DNA of 64,000 nucleotides from Anthopleura xanthogrammica (Eukaryota; Cnidaria; Anthozoa; Actiniaria; Actiniidae). Positions within the stretch are counted from its first letter, which is position 1. Each line of letters begins with the position of its first letter. The notes under the pieces are model-generated. The model was not told the DNA's origin. It saw nothing but the letters and a program-made list of their open reading frames with translations, and did not search any database. The translations under genes and the position numbers were made by a program. Where the stretch lies: positions 12,236,414-12,300,413 of the forward strand of contig OZ025216.1 in assembly GCA_964019055.1 (NCBI GenBank), written 5' to 3'. Positions 15,401 through 27,100 of this stretch are shown here, piece by piece.

Positions 15401-16484
15401 ATGATGTTCAATGATACATTAGTTACAGCTTGACAATACTCCTTCTTAAAACAGCTCACCATGTAGCAACTTCTCTCTATGATTAAGGCAACTTGTCCGG
15501 CTCTTCGGTTGCAGGATTCTCGTATACACTGCGGCATTGTTTCAGCCAAGTTGATATGGGTGTATACACCGGCATGGATACCATGCGTTAGGGTGACATT
15601 GTATAATGTATCACCGGGTATACAGATGATCGTAGATCTTGGATCGTCTAGAATTACGCAAACAAATATTATGCTTTTTAGACGCTATTAAACGCGCGCA
15701 TGTCTGAAGTAAAACGAGTTACTAAAGCAGTCCCCTTATCGGTCAGTGGTAGAACAGGGACCCTCAGCTACAGCTCATTACACTCAAGTCTCTGCACAGT
15801 GATATAAACACACCAGAAGCTAAGCACGAGGACTACTGTAAAGCATTAAAAGTACTCCAGAAATTTGAGGCTGAATTAACATGCATTGACTTTTACGGAG
15901 ACAGGGAATATGGTGCATTGTGGTCTAGCTTGGTTACAAATATCTTTAGTTGAAATGCAAAGACCTTTCTGAAATAGCAAGCATAGTGCATTGTGGTGTA
16001 GCTTGGGTATATATTTTGCTCATCATGCCTTATATGGTGTTGTTTGGACCCAAGCTAGACCACAATGCATCATGTTTATTGAACTTTGCACCATCACGTG
16101 ATGGCAGCCATGACAGGAGGCACAACAATATAGTATTTTTCTAATGGGAAACTGAATTCTTTCTCTTGGAAACCAGATTAGACCAGATTCAATTGTCCCT
16201 GCCTCATAGCTGCCATCACGTGATGGTCCATATCTATAGTGGAGATCAGGAGCTAAAATATACATCGCTATTTTATAGCGAAAAAGCGCAAGCAGCAATG
16301 TTAAAATGGAAATTATATCATCACGTGATAGTGCAAAGCCTCCATACTGGGTCATAAGATATAGCAGTAGTGGATAGGATTTAGTAGAGTTATTTTACTT
16401 ACTTAGAACTGAACACTCGGAGAACAAAAAGAGAGAACAGAATATAAACAGCAAGGTGTTCAAGATCTCTGAAGGAGAAAACAT
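9499..16484 (-). CDS. Secreted multi-cadherin protein, copy A
   Basis: Eight exons joined in phase: 16484-16403, 15647-15372, 15046-14903, 14589-13516, 12120-11877, 11208-10931, 10272-10047, 9622-9499; 2448 nt, 815 aa. Exon 1 encodes a hydrophobic signal peptide starting MFSPSEILN. Exon 2 carries a Cys-rich segment (CIRESC, CYMVSC, EYC) resembling MANEC/MANSC domains. Exons 3-6 encode about five cadherin repeats with calcium-site motifs DSNDNAPRF and DVNDHKPVF. Exons 6-8 encode a domain of about 170 aa ending near [15 protein letters not shown], which looks like the juxtamembrane fibronectin-III-type region of receptor tyrosine phosphatases. The frame stops with no transmembrane helix, so the product should be secreted or in the matrix. 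Repeat 3 is a chimera, with the tail [13 protein letters not shown] joined after ITPM; this tail belongs to a later repeat in copy B. A role in calcium-dependent adhesion or the skeletal organic matrix is inference. Confidence 0.85.
9783..9975 (+). mobile_element. tRNA-derived SINE, unit A
   Basis: GGGTTCGAGTCCCGCC at about 9,830 matches a Pol III B box within a degenerate tRNA-like head. It is followed by a body with GGTTCTCTCCTGTGCTTCGAGGG and TCCGGTTTTCCTCCCTC. The same body motif recurs after another tRNA-like head at about 11,390 and, diverged, at 61,358-61,400, as expected of a SINE family. It lies in the last intron of the cadherin gene; the unit B copy is at about 21,485-21,690. Confidence 0.55.
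10327..10582. mobile_element. Palindromic CACGTG-containing MITE (intron, unit A)
   Basis: Begins GGCTTTGCACCATCATG and contains the complementary arms GGCAGCCATGACAGG and CCTGTCATGGCTGCC. One member (16,083-16,344) is closed on both sides by GCTTTGCACCATCACGTGAT and its complement. Copies: 10,327-10,582, 16,083-16,344, about 22,037-22,292 and about 29,080-29,240. No coding capacity. Confidence 0.55.
11270..11461 (+). mobile_element. tRNA-derived SINE in cadherin intron, unit A
   Basis: GGGTGGTGTAGTGGTAGAAC resembles a tRNA 5' end with A box, followed about 40 bp later by a degenerate B box (AGGTTCAATTTC; in unit B AGGTTCGATTTC). A body with CCTCCCTCCGCAAAACCCAAC follows. A similar head occurs at 18,487. 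The unit B copy at 22,979-23,188 is more complete, with an extra TTTTCTCCGCGTGTTCTTCGG; unit A lost that piece. Not a functional tRNA: no stable acceptor stem is visible. Confidence 0.5.
11469..11727. mobile_element. MITE with AGGCCGGCACAAACTAGG termini, unit A
   Basis: Terminal inverted repeats: GGCCGGCACAAACTAGGC at the left and GCCTAGTTTGTGCCGGCC at the right, about 260 bp apart, with an internal palindrome around GAATTCAAACTGGTTTGAATTC. It has no ORF of interest. The orthologous copy in unit B is at about 23,191-23,453, so insertion predates the duplication. Similar in size and layout to non-autonomous hAT or PIF/Harbinger elements; I cannot fix the superfamily. Confidence 0.65.
12556..13475. 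repeat. 102-bp minisatellite, about nine copies
   Basis: A 102-bp unit containing GTTTGAGTTGTATCCATATT and CATGCGCAACCGTTAAAC is repeated about nine times head to tail inside the intron between exons 4 and 5 of cadherin gene A. The outermost units are slightly diverged and the internal ones almost identical, so the array expanded recently. The equivalent intron of gene B (about 24,290-24,390) has a single unit. Because 102 is a multiple of three it makes a long artificial open frame; that frame is not treated as a gene. Confidence 0.95.
15111..15335. repeat. (CCTT/CATCC)n pyrimidine microsatellite, unit A
   Basis: Imperfect CTTC, CCTT and CATCCTTC tandem repeats in the intron between exons 2 and 3 of cadherin gene A. 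The same intron in unit B holds a longer and differently arranged tract at about 28,008-28,290. Reading frames through both tracts are low-complexity and not genes. Confidence 0.9.
15905..16082. repeat. Dispersed palindromic repeat (GTGCATTGTGGTCTAGC family), unit A
   Basis: Contains GGTGCATTGTGGTCTAGCTT near 15,910 and its inverted copy CCAAGCTAGACCACAATGCA near 16,050. An orthologous copy lies at 28,887-29,062 in unit B, and an unlinked tandemised copy at 60,340-60,565. Distribution and inverted ends suggest a small non-autonomous transposon. Confidence 0.55.
16083..16344. mobile_element. CACGTG MITE in first intron of cadherin A
   Basis: The best-preserved member of this family here. CTTTGCACCATCACGTGATG at the left end and CATCACGTGATAGTGCAAAG at the right are complementary, and a third CATCACGTGATGG lies inside. 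The CACGTG palindrome is an E-box sequence, so the copy could bind bHLH factors; that is inference. It lies just downstream of the signal-peptide exon. Confidence 0.6.
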
Positions 16485-16596
16485 CTTGACAAGCTTTTTT
16501 CTGTAGGAAATGAGAAAGATAAAAAAATGTTAAAAAGAAATGGAGGGAGGGAGGGAGGGAGGGATGGATGTGCGTTTTATTGCCAATCAAGTTTAA

Positions 16597-17171
16597 GGAG
16601 GCTAGAAAGGGTTTTAGAACTTGCATATAGACTAACAAAAATGACCCTGAAAAACCTTATATGGCTAATATATGACCGTAAGTTGACCTAGAAAACGAAA
16701 GACTATAAAGTAAAGGTTGGAATGAAAATAAAAATATGACGTAAGACATTGCTATGACAACGATAGAACACTTCAAATGTGTGCAAAGTTTTTCATTTAA
16801 AAAATCATAACTCAAAAACCGCACTGTGAAGATTCTTTAAAATTGGCATGTTTGAACTTCATGATCCAATCTTTGATCGAACCGAAATAGAAAAAATTCT
16901 GTAATGAGGAATTCTCAAAAATCAATGAAGTTTTTTTTAGGACATTCCCCATTACAGAATTTTTTAATTTTTTCTTAGCATTTACAAACCATTAAATAAA
17001 AGCCACATGCAAAGTTCTAAAATATTTTACCGTCCGGTTTTTGAGTTATTTTAATTTAAGTATGAGGTTTTTTGGGACAAAATTTTCCTATTTTTATTTC
17101 AAATGATTCAGTGCTACGTCATTTAAGAGCGCGCGCGCGCGCTCGTTCAAGGAAAACCATTTCGAGCCTCC
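16597..17171. mobile_element. 575-bp TTAA-flanked element with an empty site in unit B
   Basis: Unit A reads GTTTAA-GGAGGCTAGAAAGGG, then about 540 bp, then CGAGCCTCC-TTAATTGC. Unit B reads GTTTAATTGC without interruption at 29,827-29,836. The element is therefore exactly bounded by TTAA duplications (16,593-16,596 and 17,172-17,175). The ends are inverted repeats of about 20 bp with a few mismatches. It carries no ORF of note, and includes a (GC)n run at about 17,131-17,144. TTAA target sites are typical of piggyBac and Kolobok elements. Its GGAGGC start recalls the GAGGCAG end of the large transposon at 47,479. Confidence 0.85.
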
Positions 17172-17175
17172 TTAA

Positions 17176-19190
17176 TTGCAGTTTCTTGTAATTGTAGAAA
17201 CTGGAATTGATTTACACGACGTGTAGCGTAAGTAGATTGCATGCGACAGTTGTAAGTAAAAGTTGTACCATGTAAACTACTTTTCGTTTTTCACACTTAA
17301 AAGCTCTATACCTTTAATTTCTTTCTACGAATTTCTAGCTTTACTTTGTAAGGCTCTAATTTCTTATACAAATATTTAGTCCGATCTTTATCGTGTATCG
17401 TTCGTTCGTAAGCAGATGGCGTCAAGACAATGGATTAACATTTAAATATCCATCTGCTAACGCTATAGTGAGCGAGCGATTGAGTGAATGAAACATTTGC
17501 ATATTCAGACCCCTCACAATAACTCATTTCTACGCTTCGCGTATCCACGAGGCAAAATGACATAAATATTGACCACACGATGTAAGTTTAACGTTCATTC
17601 GCATAAGGTATACTAACATACTAGTTTATCAAAAGGTTTCAACTCGATTTTCAGTTTGAAAGATTACATACAGTTTGAAAGATTACATTATTTCCTTTGT
17701 CCCCAAACGGGGGGCGTTCCAGAAGCAAAAGCTTCGTCTTTTCAAGACAATCTTTATACTCGTGGATAGCAAAACGACGAGGTCAAAGAAGTTAATCCAC
17801 ACTAAGTAAAAAGTAAGTTTCTCAGAGGCTTACCTTGAGAGACAAAAGGAATCAAGACCAAGTGAAGTTTAACTACATCCAAGAGAATTTCTCGCCTTAA
17901 ATAGTCCTTCCTTGTTGGATAAGCCTGTTCCTAGTTCGCGAAACAAGATACATTGTCAGCGATCTATCTTCGGTATATAAACAACATGATATAAGGCATT
18001 GAATAAATAGAGATTATCATATTTTAAGAGCCTGATATTGTTTTTATTTACGCGTTTCCCGTATCATGTCGCGAACCAGCAAGTCCGCGAGCGAGGAAGA
18101 CCAAACATGGTCAAAAGCAGAAAAGCCTTTTGAACTTTGAAGGTAAGAAAATACCCTCTAAAAATACTCCAAGCAGAAAGAACCAGTACTACACAACAGG
18201 CCAGCTGAGTTGCCCATCAGAACAAACTCAAGGTCAACCAATCAGAGTTGAGGATTCGACATCGTATTTTGATTAGCATTATCCATTATTCTGCCAAGAG
18301 AATTTATGAAATACGTGTTCTTCCTTCTTTAAATTAATCGTAAACGCTAGTCGAACTCATGGCGGAATTTTATTTCAATCAACAAGAAAAGTCTACGTTG
18401 AATACTCGGAAAATGCTCGAAAAATGCTAACCAAAAATAGTGACCCATAATTCCTTTCGGGGAAGGCGATCAACTCAGCTGGCAAGGGTGGTGTGGTGGT
18501 AGTGTAGTAGCTTCTCGCCTCTGTAGCTGAATTAGATTCTTGTACTCGGTATATTTTTAGTTTGATGGTTGTCTCACTTTACTCCCGAGGAGGTTCATAT
18601 CTAGTTATCAACCCGTGCTTAAGAAACTTCCCCAATGTTGATATAAGGCGGTTATATATACCTTATACCGAGGCGAAGCCAAGGGTTGATATATCTCATA
18701 TCTACCTCGGTAATAAGGTATATTACCTTTACATACATCCCTTGAATTTGTAATGAGGAATTCATTTTCCATTACAAACTCAACGTATCCGATGAGCAGA
18801 GTTGCAGAAGCTCGCCTTAATGGCGTCGCTTATAGTCAACCCCGCCGCATGGTTCGAAAAGGTCGAGATTGAAAGTTCACGACACCATATTGCCACGTTA
18901 TCCCGTTTATTTTAATTCCTTTGTAATCTCATGATGAGTATTATAATGGCAGCGACTTACAAGAAATTTAAAGTTTTATTTCACACTAACTACAAATGAT
19001 AACAAAATTATGATAGTATGGAATGTTCTCCGATATAGTGATGATTAAATCGTACCTTTGTTATTTGAATAGTTATCAAAGTCCTTGAACCGTTACCATC
19101 TGATGCTTTTCGGCTACTTTTAATGTTCCAAATTTCTAAGAAATGAAGTTTACTTCATCAGGAATTCTGATTTCCTTGTTAACAAAACAA
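17176..19190. other. Upstream region of cadherin A, no gene seen
   Basis: Non-coding, matching unit B at 29,833-33,109 apart from insertions there. Contains a short palindrome (GCAGATGG ... CCATCTGC at about 17,413-17,458), a tRNA-like fragment at 18,487 and a hairpin at about 18,655-18,725 (ACCTTATACCGAGG pairing with the interrupted copy CCTCGGTAATAAGGT). It may hold the promoter of the minus-strand cadherin gene. No ORF is supported. Confidence 0.4.
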
Positions 19191-19196
19191 TTATAA

Positions 19197-19426
19197 CTAA
19201 CTCACAAATGGAATTTGAATCTATGCCACCCTTGATTCTCCCTACACAGCTGTCATTTGGTTAAAGAAACCCCCGGAAAAATCATTATGCTTTCAACTAA
19301 AAAGGTGGCTACTTCACATAGTAACACAATAATCCTTGTTTTTTCTTTTCAAGCTTGAGTTCTGGTCCTAGTGGCATCCCAGGCGCATTCAACGCAGACA
19401 GAGGTCTTGCTGCACCAGCCACCACA
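19197..19426 (+). pseudogene. ATAT1 exon 10 fragment with upstream intron
   Basis: Matches ATAT1 positions about 3,763-3,976: intron sequence from ACTAACTCACAAATG, the acceptor TTTTCAAG and the start of exon 10 (GAGTTCTGGTCCTAGTGG to AGGTCTTGCTGC). It carries a small insertion (ACCCCCGGAAAAATC) and scattered substitutions. Identity stops after about 60 nt of exon. It sits exactly between duplication units A and B, so it marks the rearrangement junction. It cannot encode an enzyme. Confidence 0.85.
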
Positions 19427-19902
19427 GGCAGCCCAAGCTCTTATTCTGTAGTGTTGTGATGAATATTTATGGTAATATTTTGTAATATTCAAAATTAGTA
19501 CTTTTATGAATAAAAATGACTTAGCTTGATAGCTTGGTAAATGTTTTGATGTCTGGTCGATTTTGAAGCCATTTGAGAGCGTTTTTACGGAGTCATCGTC
19601 ATTTTGATTCCCCTACTAAAAAAAATCCAAAGGCTGCACACTCATGGCGTCAGCGACCTCTACTCGGAGCTCAATAAATCCAAGAAAAATTAAGCTACGG
19701 CCAACATTTCACGACAGAATCAAAGTACACATGCCAATCCTTCTCTGCAGTACGCTTAAAGTAGTATTCTTTCTAAAACGTGAATGCTAGAAGATATTTT
19801 CTTCCATAATATATTCACTTCTGACTCTTTACTTTGGCTTGTGATGGTCGCCATAATGGGTCCTACGCTCGAATTTCGACTTCGTGCGCATTAAGAATTT
19901 GC
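19427..19902. other. Junction DNA between duplication units, no gene seen
   Basis: About 475 bp present neither in unit A nor elsewhere in the window as far as I can see. It includes an AATAAA signal near 19,509. No open frame with recognisable content. Confidence 0.4.
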
Positions 19903-21197
19903 ATTCCAGGCAAGCGTTAGGGTCACTTTTGGACACGGCTCGAAGAATATATATTATTTACAAGGTGTTTTCAAACAAAACTTTTAAGAAGCTCCAGTTA
20001 GTATACGTACTGTGGATGGTGTATTGCACTGTTTTTTGTACATCATAATTAAAGGCTATTGTCTCTGTTTCATATATTGCGTATTTGCAAAAACTCGACA
20101 AAGGAACCTGGAATGAATAGCGGTTATCATGGATGCATGCAAATGCGATATTCTTTTGATTTAAGAATCAACATTTGCATGCATCCGTAATAACAGCTAT
20201 TCGCTCAACTTCGCCTCTGCCATGAATTCGAACATTTCAAAATACCTGCCATTAGTTGTGACCATGTAGTTGCGAAAGTCATGTTCGAGCTAACGACATC
20301 TGGGGCCGTCAGTTTTTTTGTATTCGTTGACAGGATGGTGAAGGGAGTATTGATCATGAATCACGGTCAATGTTTTTGTAAATCCACGAATCACAAAAAT
20401 AGACCCTTTGCAGCACGTCGGAATGCAACTCCGAGGACCGGCTACCTTTCAAGATGGCGCAGGGAACTGTAAAGGTGACCATTCTAAGATTATACGCGTA
20501 CGTGTGACAACACTGAAAAGAATATTGATATTTATGAAGTAATGTGAATACATGAGCATACGGGCAGACTTTCTGTCTTAACCGTTTCCTATAAAAATAT
20601 AATTTTCTGTCTCATACCAATTGCATTCAAATTCTAAAAAGATTTTTTTTAAAAGAACAAAGCATGCAAATCTCATTCAATATTTTTCATTACCTTAATT
20701 ATGTTTTAAACTTAACTAACTACCAATAGCTCCCCAGCCTGTGATATATAAACAGTACATAATGTAAATCAGAGCCGTAGCCACCATTTGGACAGCGGTC
20801 TGGTTTCTAAAAAAGTGGTCCAGTTTTCTCGAGTAATAAATATTTTTCACGAGGAAAAAATGATTCTGACGGTAAAAATTAGACCACGGTTTTAGTAAAG
20901 TTGAATCAGTTGGATTCTAATTATTTATATAGTAATCAAAGTTAACTCCTCTATTCAAAACGACAATCTAATAATCATCAAAGACTAATAAAAATAACAC
21001 ATGACGATCGAGGGAAACATGCACCACACAACAGCGATGATCGCTGTGAATCGCCAAGGAGACCACAATAGTAGATATAAGAGTTACGCTCCATTGCCTT
21101 CAAACAGTTGTTTTCATACGAGGCATTTGAGTCAGTTTCTATACATTTAAAATGTATTGTTGACCCAAATGCCTCAACTTGAAACAATTGTTTTAAA

Positions 21198-24100
21198 TCA
21201 GTGGAGTCTAGCTTTGATATCTGCCATTCCATGGCCAGCTTTCTCTGTGAAAAATGCTTCTGTGAAGTTGCCATCTTTAAACTTGTGCTGAGCAAATGGA
21301 CCACTGTCTTTAAGATATGCACGGAGCTGGAATCTAGATTATATTATGATGAATTAGTATAAGCAAACTCAATAATACCAGCATTCTTGCCAGTATGACA
21401 TTTGCATTTTTACTTTTTACTTGTCTTGTCCCAAATAGATAGGAAAACGAAACTTCAGTGCAGCTTATACTAGACATGATATAGGAAATCACGGGCGGTG
21501 AGCGCTAATGCGTCGCTTCAATCTCACCAATGCGTCTCGGGTTCGAGTCCCGCCGGTTTCGGTGTCGTATGTGAGTAGAGGTGCTTGTTGGTTCTCTCCT
21601 GTGCTTCGAGGGTTTTTTTTCATCCGGGTTTTCCGGTTTTCCTCCCTCTATCTTGGTCTTTCACCTATTTGGAGCTTAGCTCTGTTGTGTTTGTGCCACT
21701 TGGATTCAAAAGTCAAAACTTAATAGATTTTAGATTCTATGTATGCCACTACTTACCTGTATTTTGAACTAGGATTTAGTGGTCCATTGCAAAATTCCTT
21801 GGCTTTTTTCTTGTCATTGCAGCCGTTCTCATCCCCAACAGTAGTCTGCAACATGCGGAATTTTGTGATATCTGGTGTGTTGGGAACCATCTTGGAAATG
21901 TATCGGCGAAGAGTCTGGTTTCCGTTTTGGATGAAGTTAATAAGGAACCATGTCATAGGTTTCAACTTGGTGTAGTCGTCGACTAGACAAAGGAAAATAG
22001 AAAAAAAGAGGTTTTATAATCATCTGTTTTTGATAGAGGCTTTGCACCATCATGTCATGGCAGCCATGACAGGAAGCACAACAATAGTCTTCTTCCCCGG
22101 GGAAACTGAATTCTTTCTCATGTAAACCAGATTAGACCATATTCAATTGTTTCTGCCTCCTGTCATGGCTGTCATCACGTGATGGTCCATATCTATAGTG
22201 GAGATCAGGAGCTAAAATATACATCGCTATTTTATAAAGAAAAAGCGCAAGCAGCAATGTTAAAATAGAAATTATATGTCATTACAAAGACAAGTTGAAA
22301 TAAAATATTTATTTTCCGCCGTGGTAAGGGAGAGTACAATACATCAAAGAAACCCGACCTTTTGGCCGGACTCACGGTGGCGAAAGGCGACGTTTACTAT
22401 ACGCTAACCTTGCCACTCACAAGAATATCGGTTGTCCAAATTAGGTTTTTTAAGAATGTAAAACATCACGGCAAACGTCATCATCAGCACAAGGAATTGA
22501 CAACACCCCCTACCCCTCCGCGCGAGATCATTGACTATCAGTCTAATCAGATGAGTGCTCGAAGAATCCGTCACGGTATAACGGGAAGGATTTACCGTGA
22601 GTTTTGTTACAGCCATATGTGTAATGTACAAACTACTTACACAGGTCTTCACTAGGCAAATACTCTTGAACAATGACTCCAAATTTCTCCACATTGGTCA
22701 GGTCCAGATATTTAAGATTAAACTGTACGGTTATCGTTTGTTCTGTAGTCTTGTTGAAAATCAAAGGAGTGCTGAAGGGCTGGAAAATCAAGACATTTAC
22801 TTCTGCATTCTTGTCGGCTTTCAAGACGGGGGTGCCACTGTCATTCACAGAAACTGACATGCGGAACAAACTGAGGGACTCTCGTTGGAGCATGCGCGTT
22901 ATCTTGATTGATCCTGTCCTGAAATGCAATAAAGCCACATATGAATTATACGACCTAAAATTGATCTACTTTGGGAATCAAGGGTGGTGTAGTGGTAGAA
23001 CACTCGCCTCTCCCCTTTGTGGTATCAGGTTCGATTTCTGGAACTCCACATCACATGCCAGTAAAGTTTGTTAGGTTTCTCCCTTGATGCGAGGGGTTTT
23101 CTCCGCGTGTTCTTCGGTTTTCCTCCCTCCGCAAAACCCAACACGATAATCAATTTGATCTGTGATATAGTCGTGCATGCCCTGAGTTTTAAGGCCGGCA
23201 CAAACTAGGCTCCAAGTCGCTGCAACACGCGATCGCGGGGACACCTCGCTCCGACGATTCCCCTCGTGTGTACTGTAGAATTTCTGTGAAAACTCTTCAG
23301 CCCCCGCGACAGAATTTTGTCCCTGCAACATTTCGCACGAATTCAAACTGGTTTGAATTCATGCGACCTGTGGCGTTGTTGCATGATGTGTACACACGGG
23401 GGTATTGTCCCCGCGCCGTGATGAAGTGACGTGACGCCTAGTTTGTGCCGGCCTTTCTCATCCCATGCAGTTGTTGTTTCAGGGCATCGATAAAATTTGA
23501 AGATGGACTCGATATACGAATAGAAAGAAATGAAATGAAATAAAATAAAAGTTTTATTATCCAAGCCAATAAAAATAGGTCTAGTGACGCTGATGTGCAC
23601 TTACTTTGGCTCAATTTCAAAGTATCCTTTCTTATTCTTGTCATTACCATGAAGGGAGTAAGTTAAAACAGCGTTCTTGCCGGCGTCGTCATCAGTAGCC
23701 GTGACTTGCACCACCGTTGAAAACAATGGCGGTACTCTGTTGTATACAACGTTGTATACTGGTTTATCGAACACGGGTTTATGGTCATTAACGTCTTCAA
23801 CTAATATACGAACTATTACATTGCCTAACGAAGAAGCTTCTAAGACATCTGAAATCAAAGTCACGAGTGTTAGAATACAATAGGCCAGGTTCGATATCTT
23901 AACGATAAGACTTGATTGCGAGGCTTTAGTCGTACAAGCACGTGGATCACCCAATACATTTATTGGTAGGAATAATATGATGTACCATATCCAGCTGATC
24001 TGAAATAGTGACGTAGAAATGACGTCACAGCAAAACTGAGGTATCATGCAGCCTGCGAAAACTGACTTATAAAAGTTTATATCTGAGATAAATCTAGATT

Positions 24101-27100
24101 TTCAGGAGAGGTTTTTGATATTTCGCATACATTTACTATGATATTCCTCATTGAGTGGGGAAATAAAATAAAGAAATAACCGTTTCCCGAGCTGCTGGGC
24201 TACTAAGGATGACACATCAGTATTGCAAATTTTCTCGATTCTGATTGGCTAATATTTTTTTATTGCAGAGAGCTTGGCCTATTGGCTCTTGAGAATAATA
24301 TTCTTTGAGTTGTATCCATATTCACGTATTTTCTCATGTGCAACCGTTAAACAAAGAAATGATACTCTAGGGAATGACACGTGGTCTGTAATGGGAAAAC
24401 TTTACAAAAATCAACGTAACTTACCAATTGCTGCAACGATGAATACATAATGATCTTTTTTCTTATAATTCAATTTTCGTATGAGTGTTATGGCACCAGT
24501 TACTGAATTCACCGTAAAATGCGTGTCAGCTTCTCCACCAGAAACCTGTAATGCATAATACTTAATCCCGCTATCCTGCCCCGAGGTCATTCTCGCTGGA
24601 ACTCGGAAGATCTCAGTATGAAGAGGGCAGCTTTCATGTACTGTAGCGAGGTAGATTGGTACAGAGAAGGTCGGCTTTCTTGTCGGGCCACATGTGTGGC
24701 GTTTTACTTTGAGGTAAATCGAAGCTGGTCTTCTCGAACTTAAAGGTGGATGCCCCATGTCTCTGGCAAAAACGGTGAGATTGAAGAACTCAGTCGTCCC
24801 CCGAGCTAAGGACCGTCTTAATCTCAACGTTCCCGAATCAGCGTCCAGGGAGAAGGTGTTGTTGATATTGCCATACTGCATAATGTACTCAACTTTCTTG
24901 TTCATGCCTCCGTCAGAATCATTGGCTGTAACTCGAAGGATCGAGGAGTCTATGGCAGTGTTATCGTTAATGACTTTTTGGTAAGATGAGTGTACAAACT
25001 GGGGACGGTTGTCGTTCAGATCAATAACCTTGATTCTTACAATTGCTTGATCTGGAAAAGTTATTATAAAACCCAGTTTAGTCTTTTGATAACATTCTAC
25101 AAATCAACTGTACTATAGCGTTTGTTTTTTTTACCTTTTTGGGCACGTATTCCATGTCTTATTGCTTCGGCGTTTTTTGCAATTACCGTTAATCTAAAGA
25201 AACAAGAAATATTTAGCAAAATGCTGGCGTGTAGAACCAGTTATAATATACAGCTATTTCAAGAAAAGGTTCAAGGGACGATCGACGGAACGTGGGACAA
25301 TAAGAATTTCTTCATCTTCATACCTAAGAAATGTCTGCGCCATTCAGCAAAGACCTTAGATGGAGAGTAGTATGGCTCGTTCATCTTGTGATATTTCAAC
25401 TGAAAAGGTCTTATTTTTCTTGGTTATTTTACCTCACCAATCGCCCTTTAACCGTTTTTCAAATAGCTGATCTATGTCTAAAATCTATTTATTATATGAA
25501 ATAGAGTGTGATATTGAGTGACATCAAAATGATAAAATTCATATCCCCACTCCCACCAGTGGCCAGTGGGGATACGATTTATATCAACACCGGTGGTGAC
25601 AAATTTCGACCAAAGTCAAATTCTCCATTATTTTTCATTGAAGATTTCATATAATAAACAGAACATTACATGGCCGCTTGGAGATAATAATTTTATCTTC
25701 TCGTGCTGATATTATCTCTCACTCGTTCGCTGCGCTCACTCGTGAGAGATAACATCAACACTCAAAGATAAAATTCGTATCTCCGCGCGACCATGTAATA
25801 TCCTATATATGTAAAAATAGATCTTCTCAAATTATGGGAATGAGGCACAAGGCAATAAATAAAGAGAAGAAAAAAGATGATGAAGAAAAAGAGAAGTGGC
25901 TGGAGGCCTGGCAGATTGCTAAGCCATTAAAACTCTAACGTACTATTTAATGGCCGGACAGTGGCAGAATTTTGCCAGCTAGTTATCGCAGCTTGATTGA
26001 TAATTGTAAACAGAGCTCGCGCATATTCATTCATACAGCGCATCCATATTGTATGTAACTTCTTAGAAGCGCGCGCAGTGTGTTTACTTGCGTGATTTAT
26101 TTATTTATTTTATGTATTTTTTGTCACAACCCTCTACCCTGATGAAGAGCAAGTTGCTCGAAAGTTCGGTTAATAAAATTAATGTAAAGCTGATGAGGCG
26201 AAAGTATATAAAGAAAGAAATTATTGGAAAAGAAAGGAAAGGAATGGAAAGAGAACAAAAAGGGGAAGGGCGGCAAAGAAACGAACGCAATTAGGAAAAG
26301 CAACTGGAGAAAAAGCAAGTGGACAATAATAGTTGCTGTTCTAATAAGATGTTTTATGAATTAAAAACTGATCTTCCACGTACCTGAATTCTTTATGCTC
26401 TTCGTAGTCAATTGGTCGTTTTGTGGATATGGCTCCCGTGTGTTTCGATATACGAAAAAACGGTGCGCCATCTTTATTTTCAATTGTGTACACAATCCTT
26501 CTTTTCTGATTCTGTTTTTGCTGACCAAGACGGCGTGCTATCTCAAGCCGAAGTTCACTGCTCAATCCTGACACCGCACTCACGTTGAGAATACTAGAAC
26601 CAACTGCAATGTTCTCCATGATAGGAACAGTATACAAAGGAACGTCAAACTTCACCTTGTATATTTTCATCGACGTAATAAGCACTACAAGCGTAGCAGT
26701 TTGTAACGATTCCAAAGGAGGATTTCCACTATCCCGAACACTGATCTCCAAGGAAAAATACCAAGCTCTAATGTTGTATAATGGTTTTGTTGTTCTGACA
26801 TCACCATTGTTGTCAATTCGAAATAGATTATTGTTCCCATCTATGATAGAGTATCTGAGCTGAGAAAATGATCTTGCGTCGCTATTTTTCGCTGATATCC
26901 TGACCAACGATGTTCCAACTTTAACGGTCTCAGAAACCCACACTTGATATTTGAGACGTTGAAAAAATGGTCTAAAAACAACAACCGTGATATTGACTGA
27001 TGCCACAGCCCGATGCTTCCCATTGATTGCTGCAACAATTAGAGTGTATGTCCGCGTTCGAGCAAGTCGAAATTTTTGTTTTACCAGAATCGTTCCCGTA

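Larger units (their letters stand above)
7926..19180. repeat. Tandem segmental duplication, unit A
   Basis: Aligns by eye with unit B (19,903-33,109) in the same order and orientation. Homology begins at GCATTCCAGGCAAGC (7,926 against 19,903) and runs past GAATTCTGATTTCCTTG (19,178 against 33,108). It contains the 815-aa cadherin gene and about 2.7 kb upstream of that gene. A differs from B by a roughly 300-bp insertion (8,722-9,020), an expanded 102-bp minisatellite, a 575-bp TTAA element and loss of about 2 kb of cadherin coding and intron sequence. Coding sequence is strongly conserved between units. The stretch 7,926-8,721 contains no gene that I can recognise. Confidence 0.9.

Noticed and set aside
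15090..15414. Ser/Pro/Phe-rich frames over the pyrimidine tract
   Set aside because: Low-complexity microsatellite in an intron; the frames differ between units A and B.
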